From assembly GCF_003203515.1 (NCBI RefSeq), contig NZ_BGNG01000001.1, positions 620,001 to 684,000 on the forward strand: 64,000 nucleotides of DNA, in the 5' to 3' direction. The notes under the pieces are model-generated. The model was not told the origin of the DNA and ran no database searches. It was given only the letters and a program-made list of their open reading frames with translations. Both the position numbers and the translations under genes were made by a program. Every line of letters begins with the position of its first letter. Positions within the stretch are counted from its first letter, which is position 1. Origin of the DNA: Glaciecola sp. KUL10. Lineage in GTDB: Bacteria; Pseudomonadota; Gammaproteobacteria; Enterobacterales; Alteromonadaceae. Below, piece after piece: positions 9,393 through 19,841 of the stretch.

Positions 9393-11819
9393 TCACTCTT
9401 CGTCCGAACCGTTTACAATATTCGCGATATTGTATAAACGGTTGACAGCGTGGTAATGCACGGAGCGTTTAGGGTAGCGTCCTCTACTACTAAGCTCTCC
9501 CGCTTCTTGTTTCATTAAAATTTCAATAGCCTCATCTACATTAGACACTGCAAAGATATTAAAATCGCCTTTGGCTACTGCGTCAATTATAGTTTTATCA
9601 AGAACAAGATTCAGTTTATTAGAACGCGGAATAATTACGCCCTGATTACCGTTGAGTCCTCTTAAGTAACAAAGACTGAAAAAGCCTTCTATTTTTTCGT
9701 TAACACCGCCTACAGCTTGAACCTCACCATATTGATTTATCGACCCAGTGATCGCTATCCCTTGATCGACAGGAATATCTGTTAATGCAGATATCAAGGC
9801 AATGAGCTCTCCTAATGAAGCGCTATCGCCGTCAATGTATCCGTACGACTGCTCAAGTGCAATATTCGCGCTCACCGTCAAAGGAAAACTCTGTGCGTAT
9901 TTATTTCCTAAATAGCCTGTTAGTAGCATGACACCTTTTGAATGAATAGACTGACCTAACTCAACCTCACGCTCGATATCTACCACGCCCGATGCTCCGG
10001 CGTAGACTGTTGAGGTAATCCTAGCTGGCGTTCCAAATGCGGTATCACCCACCTCTAAAACGGTCAGTCCGTTAACTTTACCAACTGCAAATTCATCTGT
10101 ATCAATTAACACATGCCCTTCGCTGATTTCTTGAACCAAAGATTCGCTAGCGCGCCCTGTTCTATTGCGTTTCGCCTCAAGAGCCGCTTCAATGTGTTGA
10201 GTATCAAGCAGGTTAGAAAATGATTGCGAGGCAAAATAGTGAGCCTCATTGATCAGCTCAATTACATCAGCGACTCTCGCTGATAGTTTACTTTGGTGCT
10301 CTGCCAATCTAAAACTATATTCTACTAGTCGTTTCAACGCGGATTGTGTGATCGATTCCAGACCAATTTGAATGCTGTGCTTTTTTGCCGCTGCAACAAA
10401 TGAATTAACGTTGGCCTGATTGAAGTCAATTTCAGTGTCAAAGTCCACAAGAACTCTTACCAACTCTTTGAACTCTTCATCATAGTCTTGCAATGCATAA
10501 TAAAGTTCTCTCGAACCCATCAACACGACCTTAACCTTTAGAGGTATAGATTGTGGCGTTTGTGTAATTGAATTTGACATCCCCACTTCTTGTTGGGGTA
10601 ACTCCATTTTTAGCTGCTTAGATTTTAAAGCAAGTTTCAAAGACTCCCAAACGTAGGGTTGCTCCAATAATTTGTCGGCATCGAGTAAAAGATAACCTCC
10701 GTTTGCCCTATGCAGAGCGCCAGAAACAATCATTCTATAATTGGTATAAACACTCCCTTGAACACTTGTGTATTCTATTTTACCAAACAAATTTTGATGA
10801 TTAGGGTTCGCTTCGTAAACGATTGGCGCGCCATTTTGCGGGATATTTTTAATTAAAACATTGGGAACGTATGTTTCGGTCAAGACACTTTTTTTATCGT
10901 ATTCGTCAGCCTTTTCATCTTTGCTTGGTTCGTCACCCATCAACTCGATAACAGTATCAATTAAATGAGTATTCATTTGTTTCAAGTACTGTAAAACGGC
11001 AATATCGTCTCTATATTTGTGCTCTAATTGCTTAACCAGAGGTTTGATAGCTTGCTCAGCTGAACTCTTCTTCAAATTGCGTATTTTTTCTGCTGTTTCT
11101 CGTTGCCACATAGGCACTTCAATTAAGGCTTCATTCAAACGTGTTTCTAAGTTGTCTATTAATTGATAATACGACTGTCTTTTTGCCTCATCAAAACTGG
11201 CGAACTCTTTATCGCTAATGGGTTCACCATCGATAATCGGTGAGAAACTGATACTCCCATTCTCTTCTATGAGCGAAATATCACGTTCAAGCGCATAGCT
11301 TTCAACTTCATCAATCGCCAAATCATACCTTTGTTCATTTGCCCGCACTAAGGCGGCTTTCTTACGCTGAAAGCTAGGGTTTTCGAAAACAGCAGGAAAA
11401 GTATCAAGAATTTCGTCTAGCAAGTTTTCGACGTCTTTCACAAAAGAAGTGCTATGTCCACTTGCTAACTTAAGTGCAACTGGTTGTCGTTCATCGTCAA
11501 AGTTATTTAAGTAGCAATAATCGTCTGGTGATACCTTGGTTTTAGCTATTTTATTGATATAGTCCTGAACAAGTGTAAAACGACCGGTTGCTTGTTCGCC
11601 CATTACATACAAATTATAACCTTTAGCCTCAATTCCCAGGCCAAAATTCAGCGCTTTTTTTGCGCGTTCTTGACCAATCAATGCGCCATCATTTGAAACA
11701 AATTCATCTGCTTCAACTAGCATTTCAGATGAAATATTAGCGGTTAGGTCAATCGTGCTTAATTGGCAACGTTGTTTGGTCTTGCATTGTTTTGGCTTAG
11801 GTATGATTTTATGAGGCAT
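9393..11819 (-). CDS. Lon-family ATP-dependent protease (AAA_32 type)
   Basis: 808 residues. The N-terminal part has an AAA-like domain with a GxxxTGR nucleotide loop (MGEQATGRF, Arg in place of the Walker Lys, as is usual in this subfamily), a long inserted helical region, and sensor-like elements around GGYLLLDADKLL. The C-terminal Lon protease domain carries the Ser-Lys dyad: Ser666 in DGDSASLGE and Lys709 in GGVNEKIEG, 43 residues apart as in Lon. This is the second Lon-like protease of many marine gammaproteobacteria, distinct from Lon itself. Its substrates are unknown. It is convergent with the SDR gene, with only 1 bp between stops. Confidence 0.88.
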   Translation of the reverse strand: MPHKIIPKPKQCKTKQRCQLSTIDLTANISSEMLVEADEFVSNDGALIGQERAKKALNFGLGIEAKGYNLYVMGEQATGRFTLVQDYINKIAKTKVSPDDYCYLNNFDDERQPVALKLASGHSTSFVKDVENLLDEILDTFPAVFENPSFQRKKAALVRANEQRYDLAIDEVESYALERDISLIEENGSISFSPIIDGEPISDKEFASFDEAKRQSYYQLIDNLETRLNEALIEVPMWQRETAEKIRNLKKSSAEQAIKPLVKQLEHKYRDDIAVLQYLKQMNTHLIDTVIELMGDEPSKDEKADEYDKKSVLTETYVPNVLIKNIPQNGAPIVYEANPNHQNLFGKIEYTSVQGSVYTNYRMIVSGALHRANGGYLLLDADKLLEQPYVWESLKLALKSKQLKMELPQQEVGMSNSITQTPQSIPLKVKVVLMGSRELYYALQDYDEEFKELVRVLVDFDTEIDFNQANVNSFVAAAKKHSIQIGLESITQSALKRLVEYSFRLAEHQSKLSARVADVIELINEAHYFASQSFSNLLDTQHIEAALEAKRNRTGRASESLVQEISEGHVLIDTDEFAVGKVNGLTVLEVGDTAFGTPARITSTVYAGASGVVDIEREVELGQSIHSKGVMLLTGYLGNKYAQSFPLTVSANIALEQSYGYIDGDSASLGELIALISALTDIPVDQGIAITGSINQYGEVQAVGGVNEKIEGFFSLCYLRGLNGNQGVIIPRSNKLNLVLDKTIIDAVAKGDFNIFAVSNVDEAIEILMKQEAGELSSRGRYPKRSVHYHAVNRLYNIANIVNGSDEE

Positions 11820-12088
11820 GTATCAACAGCTTATTGTTTTTTTCAAATCTTACGTCAAACAAGCGTACTATGGCTAGGTGTTTATCCTCAAGAATTAGCG
11901 GCAACTGTTCGCTTTTCAGGCAAATCATGTATATCCAGTATCTAGCACTCGATACTCTGCGTATCTTTTACTGTTTAATTGCGCTTGACTATTGTTCAAT
12001 ATAGGCCAAGCGATGTATTCTATAAGGCTATTAGATTAAAATTACTGTTTGTTAAAAGAAACAGGCCAGAAAAGAGAATAAAAGCTAA

Positions 12089-14710
12089 ATGGCGCACACT
12101 GACGTTAATGAAATTCAATACGATCCAAAAATAGTTGAACAAAACGCTCAATCACTTTGGGAAGAATCACAAGTATTTACAGCAACGCAAGATGACAGCA
12201 AAGAAAAATTCTACTGTCTGTGCATGTTCCCCTATCCTTCTGGCCGACTTCATATGGGTCACGTTCGCAACTATACAATTGGTGATGTTGTGAGTCGCTT
12301 TCAGCGTATGCAAGGAAAAAATGTACTTCAACCCATGGGTTGGGATGCATTTGGTTTACCTGCAGAAAACGCCGCGATTGACAATAAAACGGCACCCGCG
12401 AAATGGACTTATCAAAATATTGAGTACATGAAGACACAGCTCAATTCTCTTGGTTTTGGTTATGATTGGAGTCGCGAGCTAGCAACATGCAAACAAGATT
12501 ACTATCGTTGGGAGCAGTGGTTCTTTACCCGTTTGTTTGATAAAGGGTTGGTATATAAGAAAAACGCTACGGTCAATTGGGATCCAATCGATCAAACAGT
12601 GCTTGCAAATGAGCAGGTAATCGATGGACGCGGATGGCGTTCTGGTGCACTTGTCGAACAAAAAGAAATTCCTCAGTGGTTTATTAAAATAACCGATTAT
12701 GCCGACCAACTTTTAGATGACTTAGATAAACTAGACGATTGGCCGTCGCAAGTGAAAACAGCTCAGAAAAATTGGATCGGGCGCTCTGAGGGTGTTGACA
12801 TAACGTTTAACTTGCATACCTCTATCGCCGGCCTTGATTCGCTCGAAGTGTATACCACTAGACCAGATACACTATACGGTTCGACCTACTTGGCAGTTGC
12901 TGCACAGCATCCAATAGCGCTGGCTGCCGCTCAAAACAATCAAAGTGTTGCTGTTTTTATTGAAGAAAATAAGAATACCAAAACTGCTGAAGCTGAATTA
13001 GCAACGATGGAAAAGAAAGGGGTAGATACAGGCTTTTTTGCCATCCACCCACTTACTGGCGAAAAGATGCCAATATGGATAGCAAACTTCGTACTAATGG
13101 GTTACGGCTCCGGTGCCGTCATGTCAGTTCCAGCGCATGATCAAAGGGACTGGGAGTTTGCAACTAAATACGACTTACCTATCATCCAAGTCGTTTCACC
13201 AAAACGCGAAGACGAAAGCGAATTCGATTTAAGCAAGGCTGCCTATTGTGAAAAGCACAACTTAATCAACTCAGGCGAGTTTAGTGGCCTTTCGTTTGAA
13301 GATGGATTTGAAGCCATCGCCAACAAGCTTGAATCATTAGGGCAAGGCACTAAGAGTGTTAATTATCGATTGCGTGATTGGGGTGTTTCAAGACAAAGGT
13401 ATTGGGGCGCGCCAATCCCAGTTGTAAATGATGAAGCTGGCAACTCTCATGCAGTTAATGCAAGCGATTTGCCTGTAGTTTTGCCTGAAGATGTAGTCAT
13501 GGACGGAGTCACCTCTCCAATCAAAGCAGATCCAGAATGGGCTAAAACAACTCACAATGGTAAACCCGTACTAAGAGAAACTGACACTTTCGATACTTTC
13601 ATGGAGTCATCCTGGTACTACGCTCGCTATGCATCTTCACCTGACAATGCAATGTTAGACCCCAAAGAAGCAAACTATTGGTTACCTGTTGATCAATATA
13701 TTGGAGGAATAGAACATGCGATTTTGCATTTACTATATTCGCGCTTTTTCCATAAATTGTTGCGTGATGAAGATTTAGTCGCAAGTGATGAGCCTTTCAA
13801 ACGTTTACTATGCCAAGGAATGGTGCTAGCAGATGCTTATTTTACAAAGGCAGAAAACGGCAAAGAAATTTGGCATAACCCAGCAGATGTTGAAGTAGAA
13901 AAAGATGAGAAAGGGCGTGTTGTTGGTGCTCACCTCAAATCTAATGGTGAAAAAGTGACTCATGCGGGCATGATAAAAATGTCCAAATCAAAAAATAATG
14001 GCATTGACCCACAAACAGTTATTGATTTGTATGGTGCTGATACGATTAGATTGTTTACCATGTTTGCCGCGCCACCTGAACAAACGCTCGAGTGGACAGA
14101 ATCAGGGGTGGAGGGAGCGAACCGCTTCTTGCGTCGATTCTGGCGTTTGGCTCAAGAATTCATCAAGTCCAGTCAAGGAAAGCTTGTAAATGTTGAGGTT
14201 TCATTACTTAACAAGCAACAAAAGGCGCTGCGCCGAGATATTCATCAGGCCATAGAAAAAGTCACAGATGACCTTTCTCGTAGACAGACTTTTAATACAG
14301 CTGTAGCAAGAGTGATGGAACTTTTAAATAGCTTGCAAAAAGCAGAAGTTAACGACGATATCGATTTAGCAGTGCTACGCGAAGGCATTGTTGCGATGAT
14401 AAAAATGCTGAACCCAATAACGCCGCATATTTGCGAAAGCTTGTGGCAGGCCCTAGGTGAAAAAGAGTCTTTACAAACTGCTGCGTGGCCTAAAGTAGAT
14501 AAGGCAGCTTTAATTGAAGATGAAAAGCTTATTATTGTTCAGGTTAATGGCAAGGTTAGAGCTAAGCTAACAGTTGCGGCTGATATTGGTAAAAACGAAA
14601 TTGAACAACTAGCGCAAGAGCATGATAATGTGCAGCAGTTCATATCAGAGAAAACGATTCGCAAAGTAATCTACGTTCCAGGTAAACTGGTAAATATAGT
14701 GGCGAATTAA
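12089..14710 (+). CDS. leuS: Leucyl-tRNA synthetase
   Basis: Class I aminoacyl-tRNA synthetase of 873 residues. The HIGH motif appears as HMGH (55-58) after FPYPSGRL, the editing CP1 domain contains the threonine-rich TTRPDTLYG loop, and KMSKS is at 630-634. The C-terminal anticodon and linker domains are complete. It heads a compact plus-strand block in the same order as E. coli; lptE starts within its stop codon. The 269 bp upstream, back to the Lon-like gene, show no other gene. Confidence 0.98.
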   Translation: MAHTDVNEIQYDPKIVEQNAQSLWEESQVFTATQDDSKEKFYCLCMFPYPSGRLHMGHVRNYTIGDVVSRFQRMQGKNVLQPMGWDAFGLPAENAAIDNKTAPAKWTYQNIEYMKTQLNSLGFGYDWSRELATCKQDYYRWEQWFFTRLFDKGLVYKKNATVNWDPIDQTVLANEQVIDGRGWRSGALVEQKEIPQWFIKITDYADQLLDDLDKLDDWPSQVKTAQKNWIGRSEGVDITFNLHTSIAGLDSLEVYTTRPDTLYGSTYLAVAAQHPIALAAAQNNQSVAVFIEENKNTKTAEAELATMEKKGVDTGFFAIHPLTGEKMPIWIANFVLMGYGSGAVMSVPAHDQRDWEFATKYDLPIIQVVSPKREDESEFDLSKAAYCEKHNLINSGEFSGLSFEDGFEAIANKLESLGQGTKSVNYRLRDWGVSRQRYWGAPIPVVNDEAGNSHAVNASDLPVVLPEDVVMDGVTSPIKADPEWAKTTHNGKPVLRETDTFDTFMESSWYYARYASSPDNAMLDPKEANYWLPVDQYIGGIEHAILHLLYSRFFHKLLRDEDLVASDEPFKRLLCQGMVLADAYFTKAENGKEIWHNPADVEVEKDEKGRVVGAHLKSNGEKVTHAGMIKMSKSKNNGIDPQTVIDLYGADTIRLFTMFAAPPEQTLEWTESGVEGANRFLRRFWRLAQEFIKSSQGKLVNVEVSLLNKQQKALRRDIHQAIEKVTDDLSRRQTFNTAVARVMELLNSLQKAEVNDDIDLAVLREGIVAMIKMLNPITPHICESLWQALGEKESLQTAAWPKVDKAALIEDEKLIIVQVNGKVRAKLTVAADIGKNEIEQLAQEHDNVQQFISEKTIRKVIYVPGKLVNIVAN

Positions 14711-15303
14711 TGAGCCAATTTTTGCGTAACACACACAATATGTACCAAACAAATAAGCAAAAGATATTGATTTGTTTGGTACTGGCCTGTTCAATCACTA
14801 TCCTTCAATCTTGCGGTTTCAAACTTCGTGGGTCGCAAGCGCTGCCAAGTAATGTGAAGGATGTTTATATCACCGCTGACTACATTTACGCCCCATTGCA
14901 AAGGGCGCTCGATACGAGACTTCCAGTATATCAATTACAGAGCAACATAGTTGAAAGTAAAGACTTGAATCAAGCGGATATGAAGAACGCTGTGTTAATT
15001 TCCCTTCAACCTGAGCAACTTGAACGTAGGTTGCTATCAATCTTCTCAACTGGACAAGTTGCGGAATATGAACTGATGTATTCAGTTGACTATGTTGTTA
15101 GCTTTGATGGTAAAGCTCCCATTTATTCGAATGTTACTGTAGCTCGCGAATATCAGGACGATCCAGATGAAGTGTTGGCAAAGTCTAGAGAGCTTGAATT
15201 AGTACTGCAAGAAATGAGGTTGGACGCAGCTGATAGGATCATAAGGTTACTATCTAGCCAGTATAGCCAGTCTCGCTCACTAAACAGCACTGATGGTAAT
15301 TAG
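14710..15303 (+). CDS. lptE: LPS-assembly lipoprotein LptE
   Basis: 197 residues with a signal sequence and the lipobox LQSC, followed by GFKLRGSQALP, the characteristic start of mature LptE. LptE plugs the LptD barrel and delivers LPS to the outer leaflet. The ATG overlaps the leuS stop by one base (TAATG), implying translational coupling; an internal ATG at 14743 would give a shorter signal peptide. The tail is Ser/Gln-rich. Confidence 0.93.
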   Translation: MSQFLRNTHNMYQTNKQKILICLVLACSITILQSCGFKLRGSQALPSNVKDVYITADYIYAPLQRALDTRLPVYQLQSNIVESKDLNQADMKNAVLISLQPEQLERRLLSIFSTGQVAEYELMYSVDYVVSFDGKAPIYSNVTVAREYQDDPDEVLAKSRELELVLQEMRLDAADRIIRLLSSQYSQSRSLNSTDGN

Positions 15304-15305
15304 TG

Positions 15306-16340
15306 ATGCAGGTCTATCCAAATAAGTTTGACGCCCATGTTGCAAATAAAGGGCTCCCTCCGTTTGTTTTGCTATTTGGTGATGAGCCTCAACAGAAGCT
15401 TCAAGTGCTCGATAGGATTAGAAAGTATGCAATCGAAAATGGTTTTGAAGAACGGCAAACACTCACGGCTGATAGCGAGTTTTCTTGGTCACAATTAGTG
15501 GATGCGACACAAACCATGTCGTTATTTTCAGACAAGCAATACATCGAGTTGACGCTACCTACCGGAAAACCTGGAACAGAGGGCGGCAAAACGCTTACAA
15601 ATATAGCAAATGATCCCTCTTCAGATACATTAATTGTTATTCAAGGCCCTCGAATTGGAAAAGATGTACAAAACACAAAATGGTTCAAGCAAGTTTTAAA
15701 CAACGCAATTTTTGTTCATACCTACACTCTTGAAAATAACGCATTGACTCAATGGCTTAAAACTCAGTGTCAAGCAAATGGTATACAGCTTAGTCCAAAT
15801 GGGCTCAATATGCTTTCAGACTATAGTGAAGGCAATTTGATCGCTGCGAAGCAAGAAATTGAAAAGCTAACACTTCTGGTAAATGATGGTTCTAACACGC
15901 TTTCAATGATTGATGATGAAACCCTTGCAAATGCGATAATAGACCATTCACGTTTTACGGTATTCCAGTTTATCGATGAAGTACTTGCTGGAAATATGCA
16001 GCGAGCAATTAAAATTCTGCAGCGCTTGGAATCTGAAGGAATAGAGCCCAACATCGTGCTCTGGGCCCTAGCCAAAGAGGCGCAGACGCTTCAAGCTTGT
16101 ATTGAGATGAAGCAGTTAAGCGGTCAAATCAACTTTAACCAACTAAAAATTTGGGCAAATAAACAAAGTCTATATAAAAGCGCATTGTCGAGATTAAGCC
16201 CATATCATTTGAAACGACTAACTGAAGACCTACAGATCGCTGATTTAAAACTGAAAAGCGAGAGTGTGGCTAAACCTTTTGTTCTGCTGAGTCACATTAC
16301 ACTGCTATTTGATACGAACAACTTGCCCGAATTAGTATGA
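15306..16340 (+). CDS. holA: DNA polymerase III delta subunit
   Basis: Clamp-loader delta subunit that opens the beta clamp. The N-terminus MQVYPNKFDAH, the PFVLLFGDEPQQK loop in place of a Walker motif, TMSLFSDKQYIEL with the beta-wrench hydrophobics, and the C-terminal collar helices match the family. The start is uncertain: a GTG at 15303 overlaps the lptE stop and is directly followed by the ATG at 15306, which was chosen because it aligns with E. coli HolA. It overlaps nadD by 4 nt (ATGA). Confidence 0.93.
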   Translation: MQVYPNKFDAHVANKGLPPFVLLFGDEPQQKLQVLDRIRKYAIENGFEERQTLTADSEFSWSQLVDATQTMSLFSDKQYIELTLPTGKPGTEGGKTLTNIANDPSSDTLIVIQGPRIGKDVQNTKWFKQVLNNAIFVHTYTLENNALTQWLKTQCQANGIQLSPNGLNMLSDYSEGNLIAAKQEIEKLTLLVNDGSNTLSMIDDETLANAIIDHSRFTVFQFIDEVLAGNMQRAIKILQRLESEGIEPNIVLWALAKEAQTLQACIEMKQLSGQINFNQLKIWANKQSLYKSALSRLSPYHLKRLTEDLQIADLKLKSESVAKPFVLLSHITLLFDTNNLPELV

Positions 16341-17101
16341 AGGCATTGCGTTTTATATTTGGCGGTACTTTTGACCCTATTCATTATGGGCATATAAATC
16401 CACTTCAGGATTTGGCTCAAATCTTTGAGATTGAACGAATATTTTTAATGCCCAACAAAATTCCGGCGCACAAGAATATTGCAACGGCTTCGCAGCAGCA
16501 ACGTGTTGATATGCTCAGTTTAGTTTGCCGCGAAAACAGTATATTTAATATTGAGTATTTCGAACTAAACTCGTCTGATATTAGTTACACTGCCAATACG
16601 CTCGCGCGAATAAATGAACAGCATAAAGGCCAAAAACTTATTTTTATAATGGGAGCCGATTCTTGGCTGGGTATCGAGTCTTGGTATAAGTATAAGGAAC
16701 TCGTTCACAACTATCACTTTATCGTTATTCAACGTCCCCTAGACAATGAGCAAGGCAAGGTAACGCGTGATAAATCATTAGTAGCAGTCGCAAATAAACT
16801 AGCGCTTAAATACTTTTGGGTTTCAACCGAAGTAAAAGATCAGGTATCCTTAGCACAAGAAGCTTGGCAGCATGAACGATGCTCTGTTACGTTTTGTAAA
16901 CTGGCTCTTTTTGATATTTCATCTACCGAAATCCGCTCATTTTTCAAACATGGCCGCGATTTTGCAGATAATTTAGCCACAAACATGAGCATTGATGAAA
17001 CACCTTTAGGTCAAGCAAGAAAAAAATTGCCACAAGCCGTTTTTGAGTATGTTCTAGCACATCAAATATACTCATCAAACGACGACGCAATAGATGCGTA
17101 A
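16337..17101 (+). CDS. nadD: Nicotinate-nucleotide adenylyltransferase
   Basis: Transfers AMP to nicotinate mononucleotide in NAD synthesis. The nucleotidyltransferase motif GGTFDPIHYGH lies at the N-terminus, MGADSW in the middle and ISSTEIRSFF near the C-terminus. At 254 residues it is longer than E. coli NadD (about 213), with the extra length in the region after FIVIQRP and at the C-terminus. It is translationally coupled to holA by an ATGA overlap. Confidence 0.95.
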   Translation: MKALRFIFGGTFDPIHYGHINPLQDLAQIFEIERIFLMPNKIPAHKNIATASQQQRVDMLSLVCRENSIFNIEYFELNSSDISYTANTLARINEQHKGQKLIFIMGADSWLGIESWYKYKELVHNYHFIVIQRPLDNEQGKVTRDKSLVAVANKLALKYFWVSTEVKDQVSLAQEAWQHERCSVTFCKLALFDISSTEIRSFFKHGRDFADNLATNMSIDETPLGQARKKLPQAVFEYVLAHQIYSSNDDAIDA

Positions 17102-17120
17102 AAACACATTAGGAAATAAA

Positions 17121-17438
17121 TTGAACCAAGAAGAATTTTTAGATTTCGTGAGTGATAAGATTGACGACATGAAAGCCAGAGACATTGTTAAAATAGATGT
17201 TTCTGAAAAATCAACCGTGACAGATACCATGATTGTATGCTCTGGCAACTCAAAGCGACATGTGGCCTCGATAGCCGAAAATGTAGTGATTGAAACTAAA
17301 CGCATCGGGCACGCTCCTTTAAACGTCGAAGGAAAAGAGACAGGTGAATGGGTTTTAGTTGATTTAGGTGAAATAGTCGTGCATGTTATGCAAGACGAAA
17401 CACGTGATTTTTATCAACTAGAAAAACTCTGGCAGTAA
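17121..17438 (+). CDS. rsfS: Ribosomal silencing factor RsfS
   Basis: Binds ribosomal protein L14 and blocks subunit joining in starvation. The body matches closely: [48 protein letters not shown] and VHVMQDE. A TTG start at 17121 is preferred: it has an AGGA ribosome binding site, gives exactly 105 residues and lines up with the start of E. coli RsfS. An ATG at 17094, inside the nadD 3' end, would add nine residues without family support. Confidence 0.9.
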   Translation: MNQEEFLDFVSDKIDDMKARDIVKIDVSEKSTVTDTMIVCSGNSKRHVASIAENVVIETKRIGHAPLNVEGKETGEWVLVDLGEIVVHVMQDETRDFYQLEKLWQ

Positions 17439-17442
17439 ACTC

Positions 17443-17913
17443 ATGCGCATCCAAGTGGTTGCTGTTGGGAACAAAATGCCCAAATGGGTTGTCGAAGGAA
17501 CGAAAGAATATGTAAAACGTTTTCCTGCTGATTGTCAGATGTACTTCACTGAAGTAACTGCAGGGAAACGCGGCAAGAACGCTGATGTTAGGCGTATATT
17601 AGAAGAAGAAGGTAACAGGTGTCTGCAGGCAGTGCCCAAAGGCAATCGTATAGTTACACTAGAGGTATTGGGAAATAGTTGGGATACTCCAACATTGGCG
17701 AAGCAATTAGATAAATGGAAAATGGATGGCCGAGACGTTAGTTTGATCATCGGCGGCCCAGAAGGCATTGCACCGAACTGTTTACAGCAGTCAGAGCAAC
17801 GTTGGTCCTTGTCTGCGCTAACGCTCCCCCACCCAATGGTGCGTGTAATTGTAGCAGAGAGTCTTTATCGAGCATGGTCGGTGACACAAAACCATCCGTA
17901 TCATAGAGAGTAG
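17443..17913 (+). CDS. rlmH: 23S rRNA pseudouridine-1915 N3-methyltransferase RlmH
   Basis: SPOUT-class methyltransferase of 156 residues acting on helix 69 of 23S rRNA. It has the N-terminal [16 protein letters not shown], the cofactor-knot motifs IIGGPEGI and [14 protein letters not shown], and the C-terminal EQLYRAW-like ESLYRAWSV with NHPYHR. It starts 4 bp after rsfS and ends 2 bp before mrdA. Confidence 0.97.
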   Translation: MRIQVVAVGNKMPKWVVEGTKEYVKRFPADCQMYFTEVTAGKRGKNADVRRILEEEGNRCLQAVPKGNRIVTLEVLGNSWDTPTLAKQLDKWKMDGRDVSLIIGGPEGIAPNCLQQSEQRWSLSALTLPHPMVRVIVAESLYRAWSVTQNHPYHRE

Positions 17914-17915
17914 AC

Positions 17916-19841
17916 ATGCCAGCACAGCGACAAGTAATACGCGACCACTCCGCCGAATCAAACCTATTTGCGCGGCGGGCGTTGGTATCGTTGGGTATTG
18001 TTTTTAGCTTGATGATGGTCATCATCGCTAATTTGTATGTACTGCAAGTCGAAAAATACGAAGATTATCAAACACGTTCAAATGGCAATCGAATTAAGGT
18101 CCTCCCTGTCGCCCCTAATCGCGGGTTAATTTATGATAGAAATGGGGTGATATTGGCGGAAAACAGGCCTGTTTTCAGTTTAGAGATTACCCCCGAAGAA
18201 GTCGACGACCTCGACTCTACCGTCGCAAAACTCGTTAACTTGTTGAATATTACTGAGGCCGAAAAGAAAGCTTTTTATCGCGATATGAAACGACAACGTC
18301 GTTTTAAACCACTAGCATTGAGGAAACAGTTATCGCAAGAAGATGTCGCTTTATTCTCCGCACAACAGCACAGATTTGAAGGTGTATCGGTCGAAGCAAG
18401 ATTGAGCCGATTTTATCCATTCAGAGATACGCTAACTCACATGCTAGGCTATGTTGCTCGCATCAATAAACGTGATTTAGAAAAACTCACAAATGAAGGA
18501 CGAGCTCCAAACTACGCGGCAACACACGATATTGGGAAACAAGGTGTCGAGCGGTATCACGAAGAAACGCTTCATGGGCAAGTTGGATATCAGCAAGTCG
18601 AGGTCAATAATCAAGGGCGCATTATTCGTGTGTTAAGCTTTGAGCCTCCCATTCCTGGAAAAGATATTGTGCTCAATATCGACATCGAATTACAACGTTC
18701 AGCCCAACTCGCGCTGAATGGGCGCACAGGTTCTGTCGTGATAACTGACCCTAGAGACGGCGGCGTTCTCGCCCTATACAGCAGTCCAAGCTATGATCCG
18801 AACCTGTTTGTCCACGGCATCAGCACTAAAGAATACAACAAGCTTCTACAGTCGAGTGCTAGCCCACTGCTCAACAGAGCAACACAAGGTAAATATCCTC
18901 CAGCGTCAACGATCAAACCACATCTTGCGCTACTTGGTCTTGAGGAAGGTGTAATTGACAGAGATACCGAAATAAGAGATTACGGTACCTACCGCCTAAA
19001 GAATGTTGAACACGTTTGGCGCGATTGGAAAAAAGGTGGGCATGGCAAAGTTGATGTTACGCGTTCGGTTGAAGTTTCGTGTGATACTTTTTATTACGAC
19101 CTCGCCTATAGGTTAGGCATTGATCGGATTAGTGATAGCATGAACCTCTTTGGATTTGGTGAACATACAGGTATAGATTTGCACGAAGAATCGCGTGCAA
19201 ATATGCCTACTCGAGGATGGAAACGCGCTAGATTTAACGAACCTTGGTATATTGGCGATACGATTTCAGTGGGCATTGGCCAAAGTTATTGGAACACAAC
19301 TCCCCTACAATTAGCTCAATCACTTAATTTCTTAGTGAATCGAGGCCAAAGACATGTGCCAAGGCTGATAAAAGGATACATGCAAGATGGTATGGTCGAC
19401 GCATTTCCGATAGAAATGAAAAACCCTATTCCAGTAGTTGATGAAGCGAATTGGGATTTAGTGCTCGACTCTTTATACGGAACGGTAAACCGAAATCACG
19501 GCACTGCCCATACAGCATACAGAGGTGCCGAATATATATCAGCTGGTAAAACCGGCACTGCTCAGCTTTTTTCCGTTGCACAGGATGAAGAATACGACGA
19601 AGAAAACGTTGCCGACCATTTAAAAGATAATGCAATGTATATTGGTTATGCTCCCTACGAAAACCCTGAATTAACAATCGCAGTGACAGTAGAAAATGCG
19701 GGTGGTGGAGGTTCAAATGCTGCACCTGTTGCCCGCAAGGTAATGGATTACTACTTTTCTCGTCCAAAACCAAATGAACTAGTATCTATTCAATCAGTAA
19801 CTGACTATGTTGAGCAGACAAGCGCTGGAGCATTGAAGTAA
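17916..19841 (+). CDS. mrdA: Penicillin-binding protein 2 (peptidoglycan transpeptidase)
   Basis: Elongasome transpeptidase, 641 residues, anchored by one N-terminal membrane helix (about 27-45). The PBP dimerisation region includes NRGLIYDRNGVILAEN. Catalytic motifs are the nucleophile in ASTIKP, the SCD in VEVSCDTFYYD and KTG in SAGKTGTAQ. It pairs with the adjacent RodA for cell-wall elongation and rod shape. Confidence 0.97.
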   Translation: MPAQRQVIRDHSAESNLFARRALVSLGIVFSLMMVIIANLYVLQVEKYEDYQTRSNGNRIKVLPVAPNRGLIYDRNGVILAENRPVFSLEITPEEVDDLDSTVAKLVNLLNITEAEKKAFYRDMKRQRRFKPLALRKQLSQEDVALFSAQQHRFEGVSVEARLSRFYPFRDTLTHMLGYVARINKRDLEKLTNEGRAPNYAATHDIGKQGVERYHEETLHGQVGYQQVEVNNQGRIIRVLSFEPPIPGKDIVLNIDIELQRSAQLALNGRTGSVVITDPRDGGVLALYSSPSYDPNLFVHGISTKEYNKLLQSSASPLLNRATQGKYPPASTIKPHLALLGLEEGVIDRDTEIRDYGTYRLKNVEHVWRDWKKGGHGKVDVTRSVEVSCDTFYYDLAYRLGIDRISDSMNLFGFGEHTGIDLHEESRANMPTRGWKRARFNEPWYIGDTISVGIGQSYWNTTPLQLAQSLNFLVNRGQRHVPRLIKGYMQDGMVDAFPIEMKNPIPVVDEANWDLVLDSLYGTVNRNHGTAHTAYRGAEYISAGKTGTAQLFSVAQDEEYDEENVADHLKDNAMYIGYAPYENPELTIAVTVENAGGGGSNAAPVARKVMDYYFSRPKPNELVSIQSVTDYVEQTSAGALK